64,000 nucleotides of DNA from Verrucomicrobiota bacterium (GCA_017301975.1 JAFLEI010000011.1:62001-126000); one strand, 5' to 3'. Numbered from the stretch's first letter, positions 27,439 through 36,425 are shown. The notes: generated by a model not told the origin, from the sequence alone. A program made the numbers and translations.

Positions 27439-27924
27439 ATGAAGACTTCACTCGTTCGCGCGCTGACCTTTGGAACCCTGCTGCTGACTTTTTCCCTCAC
27501 CTCCTGCGCGGATCCCTATGGTTACGGCGGCGGCGGTTACGGTAGCTACAACAGCGGCTACGGCTACGGCGGGGGCGGATATGGGCGCTCGTCAGCCGGG
27601 GGTACTGTTGCCGGGGCATTGATCGGTGCGGGCGCTGGCGGTATTATTGGCAATCAGCGCCATCGGGGACTCGAAGGGGCTGCCATTGGGGGCGTTCTGG
27701 GCGCACTGGCTGGCAGCATGATGAGCAACGCCCAACGTGGCTACAACCAGCCGAATTACAATCAGGGCTACAACCAGCCTTACCCCCAGCAGAGCTGTCC
27801 GCCCCAGAACGGCTATGGCCCACGGCCAAACTACGGCTACGGCCAGCAGTCCAGCTATTACCCTGGCAATACTTATGGACAGCAGCCAGGCAACAATCCC
27901 TACGCCTTTGGCAACTGGCAGTAG
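27439..27924 (+). CDS. Gly/Tyr-rich lipoprotein with glycine zipper
   Basis: 161 residues. Signal sequence TLLLTFSLTSCADPYG has a usable lipobox (LTSC). The N-terminal mature part is Gly/Tyr-rich (YGYGGGGYGSYNSGYGYGG). Residues 53-95 form a glycine zipper, GTVAGALIGAGAGGIIGNQRHRGLEGAAIGGVLGALAGSMM, which can insert in or oligomerise at membranes; this motif is common in envelope stress or SlyB-like lipoproteins. The C-terminal 60 residues are Asn/Gln/Pro/Tyr-rich repeats (YNQPNYNQGYNQPY). Function unknown; outer-membrane location is likely. A strong hairpin terminator follows 35 bases after the stop. Confidence 0.82.
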   Translation: MKTSLVRALTFGTLLLTFSLTSCADPYGYGGGGYGSYNSGYGYGGGGYGRSSAGGTVAGALIGAGAGGIIGNQRHRGLEGAAIGGVLGALAGSMMSNAQRGYNQPNYNQGYNQPYPQQSCPPQNGYGPRPNYGYGQQSSYYPGNTYGQQPGNNPYAFGNWQ

Positions 27925-27959
27925 TGGCAGTCGGTAGGACAGGGAATCTGAGATCTTGA

Positions 27960-27985
27960 GGGCGTGAGTCAATCCACTCACGCCC
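27960..27985 (+). terminator. Rho-independent terminator after the glycine-zipper lipoprotein gene
   Basis: Perfect ten-pair stem GGGCGTGAGT / ACTCACGCCC with a six-base loop (CAATCC), followed by TTGTT. Starts 35 bases after the stop codon at 27924. Confidence 0.8.
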
Positions 27986-28079
27986 TTGTTCTGTAGCGGC
28001 AGGGTGCACCGGCAGAAATGCGTGCACATGGTTTGATGTTCGAATAAAACCGGACAGGTTACGACGTATTCTTTCGACC

Positions 28080-29402
28080 ATGATTGCCAAGACTGAGCGC
28101 CCCGATTCCCAGGTCCCCACGCACGAGTTCCGGTCCCCGGCGGATGACACCGGCACTGCCCGCCCGGCCCCGTCCGTCAGCAGGCGTGGATTTTTCGAAC
28201 GCCTCGGCCTCGGCTCCATGACCGCCGCCGTCGGCGCAGAGATTGTCTTTGCCGACAAGATGCCTGCGGGCCTCATCCCTGTGGCCATGGCTCAGGGTGC
28301 GGAGCCCGTGCAGATCCCCGGCAAGGAGGGCCTCACCTTCCTCAATGACCGCCCGGTGCTCGCCGAGGCTCCCGCCCATCTCCTCGATGACGCCATCACA
28401 CCGGCGAAGCATCTTTTCATCCGCAACAACGGCATCGCCCCCGCTCCCGAGGCGCTCGCGCCCGATAAGTGGACGCTGGAGATTGCCGGCGAAAGCTGCG
28501 CCAAGCCCACCACCTTCACGCTCAAGGAGCTGAAGGAAAAGTTCACGCACCACACCGTGCAAATGGTGCTGGAGTGCGCCGGAAACGGTCGCAGCGAGTT
28601 TAATCCGCCGACTCATGGCACGCAGTGGACCACCGGTGCGGTGGGCTGCCCGCAATGGACCGGTGTGCGCCTGCGCGATGTCCTGGAGCATTGTGGCATC
28701 AAGCCTGACGCCGTTTACATCGGCTATTACGGTGCGGACATCCACCTTTCCGGCGATGTGAAAAAGGTCGTCATCTCACGCGGTGCACCGCTCCGGAAGG
28801 CGCTGGAGGATGAAACGCTGCTCGCCTTTGCGATGAACGGCGCGGACATTCCCTGGCAGAACGGTCACCCGCTGCGTCTCGTGTTTGGCGGCTTTCCCGC
28901 CTCGACCTGCGGGAAGTGGTTGAAGAAGATCGTGGTCCGTGACCAGGTGCATGACGGCGAAAAAATGATGGGCGACGCCTACCGCATGCCGCGCTATCCC
29001 GTGGCTCCCGGGTCCAAGGTGCCGGATGAGGACATGCTCATCATTGAGTCCATGCCGGTGAAGTCCCTCATCACGTTTCCCATGTCCGGCGTCAATCAGC
29101 CCGCGGCCAGTCCGCTGACCGTGCGTGGGCATGCCTGGGCCGGCGAACTGGAAGTGGCCGAGGTGCAGGTCTCCCTCGACTTCGGGGCCACCTGGCAGAA
29201 GACGAAGCTGGAGAAGCCGGTGAACCGCTACGCCTGGCAGCATTGGACGGCGGAGATGACCCTTCCGAAAAAAGGCTACTACGAAGTCTGGGCCCGCGCC
29301 GTGGACAGCCAGGGACATGCACAGCCCATGATCCTGCCGGGCTGGAACCCGAAAGGCTACCTCAACAACTCCTGCCACCGCATCGCCATCCAGGCCGTCT
29401 GA
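28080..29402 (+). CDS. Sulfite oxidase-like molybdopterin oxidoreductase (SorA type)
   Basis: 440 residues, Mo-cofactor sulfite oxidase family. The N-terminus carries a twin-arginine signal (SRRGFFERLG near residue 35, followed by a hydrophobic stretch), so it folds in the cytoplasm and acts in the periplasm. The molybdenum-ligating cysteine is in MVLECAGNGRS (about residue 164); PQWTGVRLRDVLEHCGI and VNRYAWQHW follow in the cofactor and dimerisation domains. It is followed two bases later by a cytochrome c gene, the same arrangement as SorA-SorB sulfite dehydrogenases. Substrate sulfite is inferred from this pairing; other sulfoxide or sulfite-like substrates are possible. Confidence 0.9.
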   Translation: MIAKTERPDSQVPTHEFRSPADDTGTARPAPSVSRRGFFERLGLGSMTAAVGAEIVFADKMPAGLIPVAMAQGAEPVQIPGKEGLTFLNDRPVLAEAPAHLLDDAITPAKHLFIRNNGIAPAPEALAPDKWTLEIAGESCAKPTTFTLKELKEKFTHHTVQMVLECAGNGRSEFNPPTHGTQWTTGAVGCPQWTGVRLRDVLEHCGIKPDAVYIGYYGADIHLSGDVKKVVISRGAPLRKALEDETLLAFAMNGADIPWQNGHPLRLVFGGFPASTCGKWLKKIVVRDQVHDGEKMMGDAYRMPRYPVAPGSKVPDEDMLIIESMPVKSLITFPMSGVNQPAASPLTVRGHAWAGELEVAEVQVSLDFGATWQKTKLEKPVNRYAWQHWTAEMTLPKKGYYEVWARAVDSQGHAQPMILPGWNPKGYLNNSCHRIAIQAV

Positions 29403-29404
29403 TC

Positions 29405-29833
29405 ATGCGCTTCCTTTTTCTATTCTCCTTTGTGTTGATGCTTCGCAGCGCATGCGCTGCAGAGGAGCAGACTCCACTCGACCCCGTCACCGGCATGAAA
29501 ATGACCGGCGACTGGGAGATCGTTCGCAACCACTGCATCATCTGCCATTCCCCCAAGACGTTTTTGCAGCAGCGCGGCACCGAATCCACCTGGGCGGACA
29601 CCCTCGTCTGGATGCAGAAGCACGGCGGCCTGTGGAAGCTCGAACCAGCGGTCGAGAAGTCCATCATCACCTATCTTGCGGCCAACTACGGCCCCGGAGA
29701 CAAGTTTCGCCGGGCTCCCATCCCGCTCAGCCTCATGCCTGTGAATCCCTATGCCACCGACGCGCGGCTGGAGGCGGAAGCCAAGAAAAAGGCAGGACTC
29801 ATCCCCACCGCTCCACCACCCGCTGGTAAATAA
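29405..29833 (+). CDS. Cytochrome c (SorB-like) partner of the sulfite oxidase-like protein
   Basis: 142 residues from the ATG at 29405, chosen for its signal peptide (FLFLFSFVLMLRSACAAEE). One haem-binding motif, CIICH (about residue 43), with a probable distal Met in the later sequence (SLMPVNPY or MQKHGG). Only two bases separate its start from the molybdoprotein stop, so it is the electron acceptor of that enzyme. The C-terminal tail (AEAKKKAGLIPTAPPPAGK) is charged and flexible. It converges with an Rrf2-type regulator gene 24 bases later. Confidence 0.85.
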   Translation: MRFLFLFSFVLMLRSACAAEEQTPLDPVTGMKMTGDWEIVRNHCIICHSPKTFLQQRGTESTWADTLVWMQKHGGLWKLEPAVEKSIITYLAANYGPGDKFRRAPIPLSLMPVNPYATDARLEAEAKKKAGLIPTAPPPAGK

Positions 29834-29857
29834 TGTCCGGCACGCACTGCGGCGGTT

Positions 29858-30265
29858 TCAAATCTCAAACGAGACCGTCTCATGCGTGCGCTCTTTGGCG
29901 ATGATCTGCGCTACGGTGTGCTCTGCAAACCACTGCGCCACCTGATCTCGAAGCCCGCTGAAGACCTGCCCCAGTGCATCCTGGCCGGCCCCTGGAATGG
30001 GATCAAACGGACCGTCGAACAGGGCAACCACCTCTCCCAGCGTGATGCGCGCCGGTGGCGTCACGAGCTGATAGCCGCCGCCCACGCCGCGCTTGCTGCG
30101 CAGCAGGCCGCCGTTTTTCAGGGCCAGCAGGATTTGCTCCAGAAACTTCAGGGGAATGTGTTCCTTGTTCGCCAGATCCTGGATGGAAAAATTCGTGCCC
30201 TCGCGCTCACGCCCCATCGCCACGAGGGCGCGAAGGGCGTATTCGGCTTTTTTGGAGAGCTTCAT
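29858..30265 (-). CDS. Rrf2 family transcriptional regulator without cysteines
   Basis: 135 residues. Winged-helix DNA-binding domain of Rrf2 type: SKKAEYALRALVAMG, IQDLANKEHIPLKFLEQILLALKNGGLLRSKRGVGGGYQL. Typical Fe-S sensing members (IscR, NsrR, RsrR) carry three conserved cysteines in the C-terminal half; this protein has no cysteine at all. It therefore cannot bind an Fe-S cluster through cysteine and resembles CymR-type members, which control cysteine/sulfur metabolism. It converges with the sulfite oxidase-cytochrome pair, and is divergent from rarA with 93 bases between starts. The link to sulfur metabolism is inferred from neighbourhood and family. Confidence 0.92.
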   Translation of the reverse strand: MKLSKKAEYALRALVAMGREREGTNFSIQDLANKEHIPLKFLEQILLALKNGGLLRSKRGVGGGYQLVTPPARITLGEVVALFDGPFDPIPGAGQDALGQVFSGLRDQVAQWFAEHTVAQIIAKERTHETVSFEI

Positions 30266-30358
30266 GGGAGAGTGTTATCGAGCACCAAACCGCCACAGGT
30301 GCAAACTGCGATTTGCTGAGGAGATGTTTCCGCGTCATTCATCGACTCTCCCCACCGC

Positions 30359-31717
30359 ATGAGCGACGACTTTTTTGCCTCTCCGCCCTCTGAACCGCCA
30401 CGTGCGGGTGCAGCGGTGCACCATGCAGGCGCGCCGCTGGCCTCCCGCATGCGGCCGCGCACGCTGGATGAGTATGCGGGGCAGCAGCACATCCTGGCCG
30501 AGGGCAAGCTGCTGCGCCGAGCCGTTCAGGCAGACCGCTTTTCTTCCATCATCCTCTACGGACCGCCAGGCGTGGGCAAGACGACTCTGGCGCACATCAT
30601 CTCTCAGGAGACGAAATCCCGCTTCGTCACGCTCAGCGGTGTGGAGAGCAGTGTGGCAGACATCCGCAAGGAGGCTGAAAATGCCGGGCATCACATCCGG
30701 CTCTACAACAAGACGACCATTCTGTTTGTGGATGAGATTCACCGCTTCAACAAAGCACAGCAGGACGTGCTGCTGCCGCATCTGGAGCGCGGCACCCTGC
30801 GCTTCATTGGCGCCACCACGCACAATCCTTTCTTCTATGTGAACAGCCCGCTGGTCAGCCGGTCCCAGGTTTTCACGCTGGAGCCGCTGGGCATCCCTGA
30901 CCTGGAAGCGCTCATGGATCGCGCCTTGAGCGATGTGGAGCGTGGCCTCGGCGGCATGCACGCCCGCATTGAGCCGGACGCGCGCCTGCACCTTGCCACC
31001 GTGGCGGACGGCGATGCCCGCCGCTGCCTCAATGCGCTGGAACTTGCCGTGCTCTCCACGCAACCCGATGCTGCGGGGGAGATCGTCATCACCCTGGCCG
31101 CTGCGGAGGAATCGGTGCAGCAAAAGACCGTCGTCTATGACGGCGATGGCGACGCGCACTACGATACCATCAGCGCCTTCATCAAAAGCATGCGCGCCTC
31201 AGATCCGGATGCGGCGCTCTACTGGCTTGCCAAAATGCTCTACGCAGGGGAGGACATCCGTTTCATTGCCAGACGTATCGTCATTGCCGCCAGTGAGGAC
31301 ATTGGCATGGCGGATAGTAACGCTTTGCGCGTTGCTGTAGCTGCGCAGCAGGCTGTCGAGTTCATCGGCATGCCGGAGGCGCGCATCATCCTGGCGCATG
31401 CCACCATCTACAATGCCACTGCGCCGAAGAGCAACCGCTCCTACACGGCCATCGACGCCGCCTTGGACGACGTGAAAAACGGCCGCACCCTGCCGGTACC
31501 CAAACATCTGAGGGACGCCCATCATAAAAAAGCCGCCAAAGAATTCGGCCACGGAGAGGGCTACATGTACCCGCACAATTATGAGGGTGGCTTTGTCCCC
31601 CAACGCTGTCTGGAAGGTGGGAAGCAGTACTACGATCCCACCGCGAATGGGTTGGAAGCCCGTGTGAAGGAACGCCTCGACCACTGGCGGAGGCTCTGGG
31701 AAGAGCAGGGAGAGTAG
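30359..31717 (+). CDS. rarA: RarA/MgsA replication-associated recombination AAA+ ATPase
   Basis: 452 residues. AAA+ ATPase related to clamp loaders, active at stalled replication forks. RPRTLDEYAGQQHIL opens the domain; Walker A GPPGVGKTT (about residue 66), Walker B ILFVDEIHRFNKAQQD, sensor 1 FIGATTHNPFF and sensor 2/arginine region DARRCLNALELA. The C-terminal MgsA-type tetramerisation domain (AIYWLAKMLYAGEDIRFIARR style: YWLAKMLYAGEDIRFIARRI) and the late YMYPHNYEGGFVPQ are family hallmarks. No operon partner is evident. ATG start at 30359 is clear. Confidence 0.95.
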   Translation: MSDDFFASPPSEPPRAGAAVHHAGAPLASRMRPRTLDEYAGQQHILAEGKLLRRAVQADRFSSIILYGPPGVGKTTLAHIISQETKSRFVTLSGVESSVADIRKEAENAGHHIRLYNKTTILFVDEIHRFNKAQQDVLLPHLERGTLRFIGATTHNPFFYVNSPLVSRSQVFTLEPLGIPDLEALMDRALSDVERGLGGMHARIEPDARLHLATVADGDARRCLNALELAVLSTQPDAAGEIVITLAAAEESVQQKTVVYDGDGDAHYDTISAFIKSMRASDPDAALYWLAKMLYAGEDIRFIARRIVIAASEDIGMADSNALRVAVAAQQAVEFIGMPEARIILAHATIYNATAPKSNRSYTAIDAALDDVKNGRTLPVPKHLRDAHHKKAAKEFGHGEGYMYPHNYEGGFVPQRCLEGGKQYYDPTANGLEARVKERLDHWRRLWEEQGE

Positions 31718-31779
31718 AATCAAGCACGGAAGCTCTGGAGTCTCCGCCCTCAGTTCAGGTAGATACTGACGCATTTCTT

Positions 31780-31900
31780 CCGTTCGAAATCTATGGAAAT
31801 TAATATATATTAAACTTTAATAATATGGAAACCATTCTTTTTATATTGAGGATATATGAAAATTACAGTATCATTTTCGTAATTCCAAAAAAATCTAGCC
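31780..31900. other. AT-rich leader upstream of the 3D-domain lipoprotein gene
   Basis: The stretch between rarA and the gene at 31901 changes from GC-rich to clearly AT-rich (TTAATATATATTAAACTTTAATAATATGG and neighbours). It could hold a promoter with UP-like element, but no clean -35/-10 pair can be chosen. A ribosome-binding site before 31901 is not obvious. Confidence 0.45.
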
Positions 31901-32617
31901 ATGTACAACTCACGTTTGATCACCTCTGGCCTGTGCGGAGCCATGCTGGTCACGCTTTCGGCCTGTGCTCTGCCTAAACAATCTTTGCTATCCACTTGGA
32001 AGGAGATGCGGCACAAATCGGCCGCCCCTCTGCAGACCGGCGTCAGATACGAAGTTCGCAAGGCTTTGGCGAACAACATTCCCTTCCGCCCCAGTACCAT
32101 CCAGCGCTACACCTTTGTGCTCGATGATCCGAAGCCGCCATTGCTGCCCTTTTCCTCAAATCTGGCTCGCAATTCTCAGATGCGCGTACGCACCACCGCC
32201 TACACGCACAATGAAAGCGATCACCTCATCTATGGGGTGAAGAATGCGATCGGCACGAACCTGAGATTTGGCAACGTGCGCAGCGCTGCGGCAGACTGGT
32301 CGCGTTTTCCCGTCGGCACTCTCTTCCGCATCGCCGGCCAGCCTGGAATCACCTATGTGGTGGATGACTATGGCAGCGCTTTAGTCGGCACCGGCACCAT
32401 TGACTTGTACAAACCCAGCCGTTCCATGATGGACAACTGGGGCGTCCGCCATGTGGACATCGAGGTCATTCAATGGGGGTCGTATGAGAAGAGCATGGAA
32501 CTCATGCGCGACCGCACCAAATGGCGCCACGTCCGCGCCATGATGGACGGCATTGAGGCGCGTCTCCGCACGGCTGCTCTGCCGCATGGCAGGACACCCT
32601 TTACGGCATCGCTGTAG
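31901..32617 (+). CDS. Lipoprotein with 3D (double-psi beta-barrel) domain
   Basis: 238 residues. Lipoprotein signal with lipobox LSAC (TSGLCGAMLVTLSACALPK). The middle and C-terminal part is RlpA/MltA-like 3D domain: MRVRTTAYTHNESDH, FPVGTLFRIAGQPG, TYVVDDYGSALVGTGTIDLY and NWGVRHVDIEVIQWG, with the three Asp residues of the family (VDDYG and the later D). Such domains act on peptidoglycan or glycan chains. It is preceded by an AT-rich leader without a clear ribosome-binding site. It is not in an operon with rarA; the following esterase gene starts 99 bases later. Envelope remodelling is expected; enzymatic activity is unproven. Confidence 0.8.
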   Translation: MYNSRLITSGLCGAMLVTLSACALPKQSLLSTWKEMRHKSAAPLQTGVRYEVRKALANNIPFRPSTIQRYTFVLDDPKPPLLPFSSNLARNSQMRVRTTAYTHNESDHLIYGVKNAIGTNLRFGNVRSAAADWSRFPVGTLFRIAGQPGITYVVDDYGSALVGTGTIDLYKPSRSMMDNWGVRHVDIEVIQWGSYEKSMELMRDRTKWRHVRAMMDGIEARLRTAALPHGRTPFTASL

Positions 32618-32716
32618 TTCAAGAAGAGGATTCGCATTTCCTTTCGTGCATTGCTAAAACAGATCACGGGAAATCAGCGATATTCCATCGCATCGGATGG
32701 CGTTAGGAACTCACTC

Positions 32717-33937
32717 ATGCGTGTTGTCCTTTTTTCGTCGCTCCTCATTGCCTTCAGCTTCAGTGCTGCACAAAACAAGCCGGGACCGCGTCCGCCCATC
32801 ACTCCCCGGCAGATCGCCGCTGGCTTGAACAAAACATTTGAACCTGAGGCAAGGCAGATGTTGCACGATCAGGTTGTTCGGCTCTTTGGCCGGCAGAATC
32901 TGACCCAGGGCAGGGCGGCGGCGAAGATCGAGGCGACCATGGTTGCCTGGGCTATCATTGATCCCAAACCTGCGCGTGTGGTGCAGCAGGACGGAGCCTT
33001 GATTGGTGAGATGATTTCGCTGGGAGATGATGGCTTGCAGGTGCTCGTCACCGAAATGCCCAACTTTACCGAAACCGGCTACCGGGTGGAGTCGGAGGGC
33101 ATGCCGCACCTCGCTGGTACCGTGCATGTGGAGCATTTCGAGTATACCGCCGACAGCCTGCCACAGAAGAATGTCCCGCAGGGCACGCTGAAAAAATTTG
33201 AGTGGAAAACAAGCGAGGTCTTCCCGGACACCGTGAGAGATGTCACCGTCTATCTGCCGGCAGGCTTCACGCCCGGAGAGGAAACCTGTCTCATGGTCTG
33301 GCAGGATGGTTCACGCCATGCGGACCCCAACGGATCCATGCGCGCCTCGGTGGTCTTTGACAATCTCATCCACAAAAAAGAAATGCCGCGAACCGTGGGC
33401 GTTTTCATTGATCCAGGTCGCATGAAGAAGCAGCCGCCCGGTGCGAAGGCTGCCAATCGTGGCTTTGAGTACGATTCGCTCGGCCCTGCCTATGCGAGTT
33501 TTTTGATCGACGAAATCCTGCCCGAAGTTTCCAAACGTTTTCAGACCAAGTTTCGCCCGCAGCCTGAAGCCTGGGCCATTGCAGGTGGATCCTCCGGCGG
33601 CATCTGTTCATTCACCGTCGCCTGGGAGCGGCCTGATAAATTCCGCAAAGTCCTCTCCTGGGTCGGCTCCTTCGTTGATCTGAGGGGCGGAGATGTCTAT
33701 CCCTCGCTGATCCGCGCCAGCGAGCGCAAACCCATCCGCATCTACCTGCTGGATGGCGAAAACGATCTCGACAACAAGTTTGGCAACTGGCCCATCGCCA
33801 ACAAGCAGATGGCTGCGGCGCTGAAGTACATGAACTACGACTTCCGCATCGACTGGACGAAGTGTTTTCACGGCAGCAAAGGCATGGCGCCCATGCTTCC
33901 CGAAGCCCTGCGCTGGCTTTGGCGTGATGTGAAGTAA
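32717..33937 (+). CDS. Secreted alpha/beta-hydrolase, enterochelin esterase-like
   Basis: 406 residues from the ATG at 32717, which begins a signal peptide (VVLFSSLLIAFSFSAAQNKPG). The region from about residue 170 matches the Fes/IroE-type esterase fold: RDVTVYLPAGFTPGEETCLMVWQDG, FLIDEILPEVSKRF, and the nucleophile elbow GGSSGGICSFTVAWERPDKF with the active Ser near residue 298. The late His is in the FHGSKGMAPMLPEALRWLW segment. Around 160 residues before the esterase domain have no assigned function. Siderophore or carbohydrate ester cleavage are possible substrates; neither is shown. Converges with the haem protein through the inverted repeat at 33942-33965. Confidence 0.86.
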   Translation: MRVVLFSSLLIAFSFSAAQNKPGPRPPITPRQIAAGLNKTFEPEARQMLHDQVVRLFGRQNLTQGRAAAKIEATMVAWAIIDPKPARVVQQDGALIGEMISLGDDGLQVLVTEMPNFTETGYRVESEGMPHLAGTVHVEHFEYTADSLPQKNVPQGTLKKFEWKTSEVFPDTVRDVTVYLPAGFTPGEETCLMVWQDGSRHADPNGSMRASVVFDNLIHKKEMPRTVGVFIDPGRMKKQPPGAKAANRGFEYDSLGPAYASFLIDEILPEVSKRFQTKFRPQPEAWAIAGGSSGGICSFTVAWERPDKFRKVLSWVGSFVDLRGGDVYPSLIRASERKPIRIYLLDGENDLDNKFGNWPIANKQMAAALKYMNYDFRIDWTKCFHGSKGMAPMLPEALRWLWRDVK

Positions 33938-33941
33938 ACTC

Positions 33942-33965
33942 CGATCACCGGACTGGGGGTGATCG
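33942..33965. terminator. Inverted repeat between convergent esterase and haem-protein genes
   Basis: Eight-pair perfect stem CGATCACC / GGTGATCG with an eight-base loop, five bases after the esterase stop and 12 bases beyond the haem-protein stop. No T tract; bidirectional terminator by position. Confidence 0.5.
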
Positions 33966-33977
33966 TGCTGGGTTGGT

Positions 33978-36425
33978 TCACGGCTTGCTGCCGATGTAAG
34001 ACAGCACATCCACGACATCCTGGGCGGTGAGCACGCTTTCCAGGCCCTCTGGCATGATCGAAGACGTCAGCGTTTTCAGGGTCTGAATTTCCGTGCGCAG
34101 CACGACGATGTCCGCACCACCTGGCAGGCGGATCGTGATGTTGCCCGGCGTCTCGGCGGAGAGTTGGCCCACAAGCATCGTCTGGTCTTTCTTTGTCACC
34201 TGTGTGGCCGCGTTGCGCTGCTCCACCGCACGGTTGGGATCAAAGATTGCCTCGATGAGTTGCTCGCGTGGCTTGGTGGCCACTGTCGTCAGGTCGGGTC
34301 CTACCTCCACGCCGAGCTCACGCACCTTGTGGCATGCCATGCACACTTTCTGAAACACCGCCGCTCCTCGCTTTACATCGCCACTGAGGCTGCCTGCCTC
34401 CGCCACATACTTTGCCACCACCTTCTGCCGGTCCGGATTCTGGTTGGTGATTACTGGCATTACCGCTTTGCTGGGCGCTTTCTGCGGCACTTGTTTGAGC
34501 AGCGCCTTTTCATGCTCGCTGAAGACCGCGTCTGACTGCGTGCCCGTCGCCGTCAAGGCTCCGGAACGCACCTGCGGTGTCAGCGGATGGATCAAGGCAA
34601 ACACCTCATCTGCGCTCATGCCACCAAGCTGCATCAGAGTGAACGCTGCCTGGATCCGCACTGCCGGGGCAGCGCCCAGCAACGGCTTCAGCGCAGGAAT
34701 GGCAGACGTTTCATTCCGCTCAATCAGCAGCCGCTGCGCGGTATCTCGCATCCACCCATTGGCAGAACCCATCGCTGCAATGGGATCGTGCATTGTCGTC
34801 CTGCCTTGAGGTGCTCCGCTTTTGCTGATCCGATAGATCCTTCCGCGATCCTCCCCGCCGCGCAGTTCCAGACCCCGTGCGATCTCCGCCGGGATCCATT
34901 CCGGGTGCTCCAGCACCAGCCGGTACATGTCCACCACATACAGCGAACCATCGGGCCCGGTGCGTGCCATGCTGGGGCGGAACCAGTTGTCCTCACTGGC
35001 GAGGAACTCGCTGCCCACATCATCGGGATGTCGTCTGCTGGTGATGGTGCCGCCGTCGTAGTTCAGCACTTCACGATGAACCAGATTGTTGGCCGGTTCG
35101 CAGATGAACATCACCTGCGCCCCATCCGTGCCGAAGGTGCCGTCGCGAAAAGGCATGGGCGAGCAGCCGGAGGTCAGCGTGTTGACCGCGCTGCCCTGAT
35201 TGAAGCGGCGCACTGGCGGGCTCGCGGGGAAGACGCGCTTTTCGTCGTTCATGTCGCTGCGAATGGATTTTACCGCCAGCTCAGGATGGCGTTCCAAATA
35301 CCGGAACGGCAGCCAGTAGTGCCAGCCGATGGTGCTGTTGTTGTTGCCAAACCAGTTGCCAAAATCATCACGCCACTTGCCATACTGGCTGCGTCCGCCT
35401 TCGAGGGCGAATTCGCCGCTGCGCGGGTCAAAGCGAAAATCGTTGGTGCCGAGGGCAATCTTTTTTCCTGTCTTCACACAGTTGATGTCGCCGCCGCTGT
35501 CGCCGTTGGCACCGTAAAACCAGCCGTCCAGCCCCCAGCAGAATCCATTCACCAAATGCTGCGGATTGCCGGCGGTGAAGCCTGTGTACCAGGTTTCGCG
35601 CTTGTCACATTTCCCATCGCCATCCGTGTCCTCGGCGTAGAAGATGTCCGGGATGTTGGCAATGAAGACGCCGTTTTTCCAATGTGCGAGACCCGTGGGA
35701 TGTTTCAGCCCGTCGAGAAACAACGTGGACTTGTCGTACACACCGTCTCCATTCGTGTCCTCCAGGATTTTGACGCGCCCTGCCTGCAGTTCAGAAACCT
35801 TCTCCTGCTCCACGCTGCCATCCTTCGTCTTTTCACCGGGGGCAAAGGGGTAGTCTCCCATTTCAACGACCCACATGCGGCCTTTAGCGTCCCAGTCGAT
35901 GAACACCGGATCCTGAACCAATGGCTCGGCGGCTACCAGCATCGCCTCAAAGCCCGCCTTTACATGCAGCGCCTTGAGGGATTCCTGAGGTGACTTGGGT
36001 GCTGGACCCGGAACCTTGAGCAGATCGGCATACGGCATGAGCTTCTTGCCCCCGCTCCACATCGCTGCATCGTGAAAAGTCACGCCGTTGTCGCTGCCAT
36101 CCGCACGCACGATCAGGGGCAGGCTGTTCGCATCTTCCGCTTTGCCTTCACGCATCACCTGCGACCAGCCTTCGTCCCATTGCAGCCCCTTCTTGGCCCG
36201 CTCCTTCGGCACGAAGAGAAACACGCCGTATTCGCGCGCGTTGGAAACCACGATGTCCTCATGGCCGTCGCCGTTTAGATCGACAAACCGCACACCATTG
36301 TCGCGCCCTTGGTTGTCCTGAAGCCTGGCGGCTTCGGGGAGAACATGGTCGCGCAAGGCGGGCGGCACTTCAGCCGCATTGAGAATGCTGCTGCAGGCAA
36401 GAAGGGAAAGGAGGAGTCTTGGCAT
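33978..36425 (-). CDS. PVC-type haem-binding CxxCH protein with N-terminal VCBS-like and propeller regions
   Basis: 815 residues from the ATG at 36425, the first with a good signal peptide (RLLLSLLACSSILNAAE). An FG-GAP/VCBS-like calcium-binding motif comes first (FVDLNGDGHEDIVVSN), then a six-bladed propeller of the PVC membrane-bound dehydrogenase type: MWVVEMGDYPFAPGEK, EDTNGDGVYDKSTLF, DTDGDGKCDKRETW, NGFCWGLDGWFYGANGD, and YVVDMYRLVLEHPEW. HEAT-like repeats follow, then a c-type haem motif CMACH (about residue 693) in a cytochrome c domain and a C-terminal PVC haem-binding tail ending LSYIGSKP. It probably oxidises a sugar-derived or organic substrate in the periplasm; substrate unknown. 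No operon partner. Confidence 0.93.
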   Translation of the reverse strand: MPRLLLSLLACSSILNAAEVPPALRDHVLPEAARLQDNQGRDNGVRFVDLNGDGHEDIVVSNAREYGVFLFVPKERAKKGLQWDEGWSQVMREGKAEDANSLPLIVRADGSDNGVTFHDAAMWSGGKKLMPYADLLKVPGPAPKSPQESLKALHVKAGFEAMLVAAEPLVQDPVFIDWDAKGRMWVVEMGDYPFAPGEKTKDGSVEQEKVSELQAGRVKILEDTNGDGVYDKSTLFLDGLKHPTGLAHWKNGVFIANIPDIFYAEDTDGDGKCDKRETWYTGFTAGNPQHLVNGFCWGLDGWFYGANGDSGGDINCVKTGKKIALGTNDFRFDPRSGEFALEGGRSQYGKWRDDFGNWFGNNNSTIGWHYWLPFRYLERHPELAVKSIRSDMNDEKRVFPASPPVRRFNQGSAVNTLTSGCSPMPFRDGTFGTDGAQVMFICEPANNLVHREVLNYDGGTITSRRHPDDVGSEFLASEDNWFRPSMARTGPDGSLYVVDMYRLVLEHPEWIPAEIARGLELRGGEDRGRIYRISKSGAPQGRTTMHDPIAAMGSANGWMRDTAQRLLIERNETSAIPALKPLLGAAPAVRIQAAFTLMQLGGMSADEVFALIHPLTPQVRSGALTATGTQSDAVFSEHEKALLKQVPQKAPSKAVMPVITNQNPDRQKVVAKYVAEAGSLSGDVKRGAAVFQKVCMACHKVRELGVEVGPDLTTVATKPREQLIEAIFDPNRAVEQRNAATQVTKKDQTMLVGQLSAETPGNITIRLPGGADIVVLRTEIQTLKTLTSSIMPEGLESVLTAQDVVDVLSYIGSKP

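Noticed and set aside
34587..35993. Open frame of about 468 codons opposite the PVC haem protein
   Set aside because: Antisense shadow of a confirmed gene; no motif or signal.
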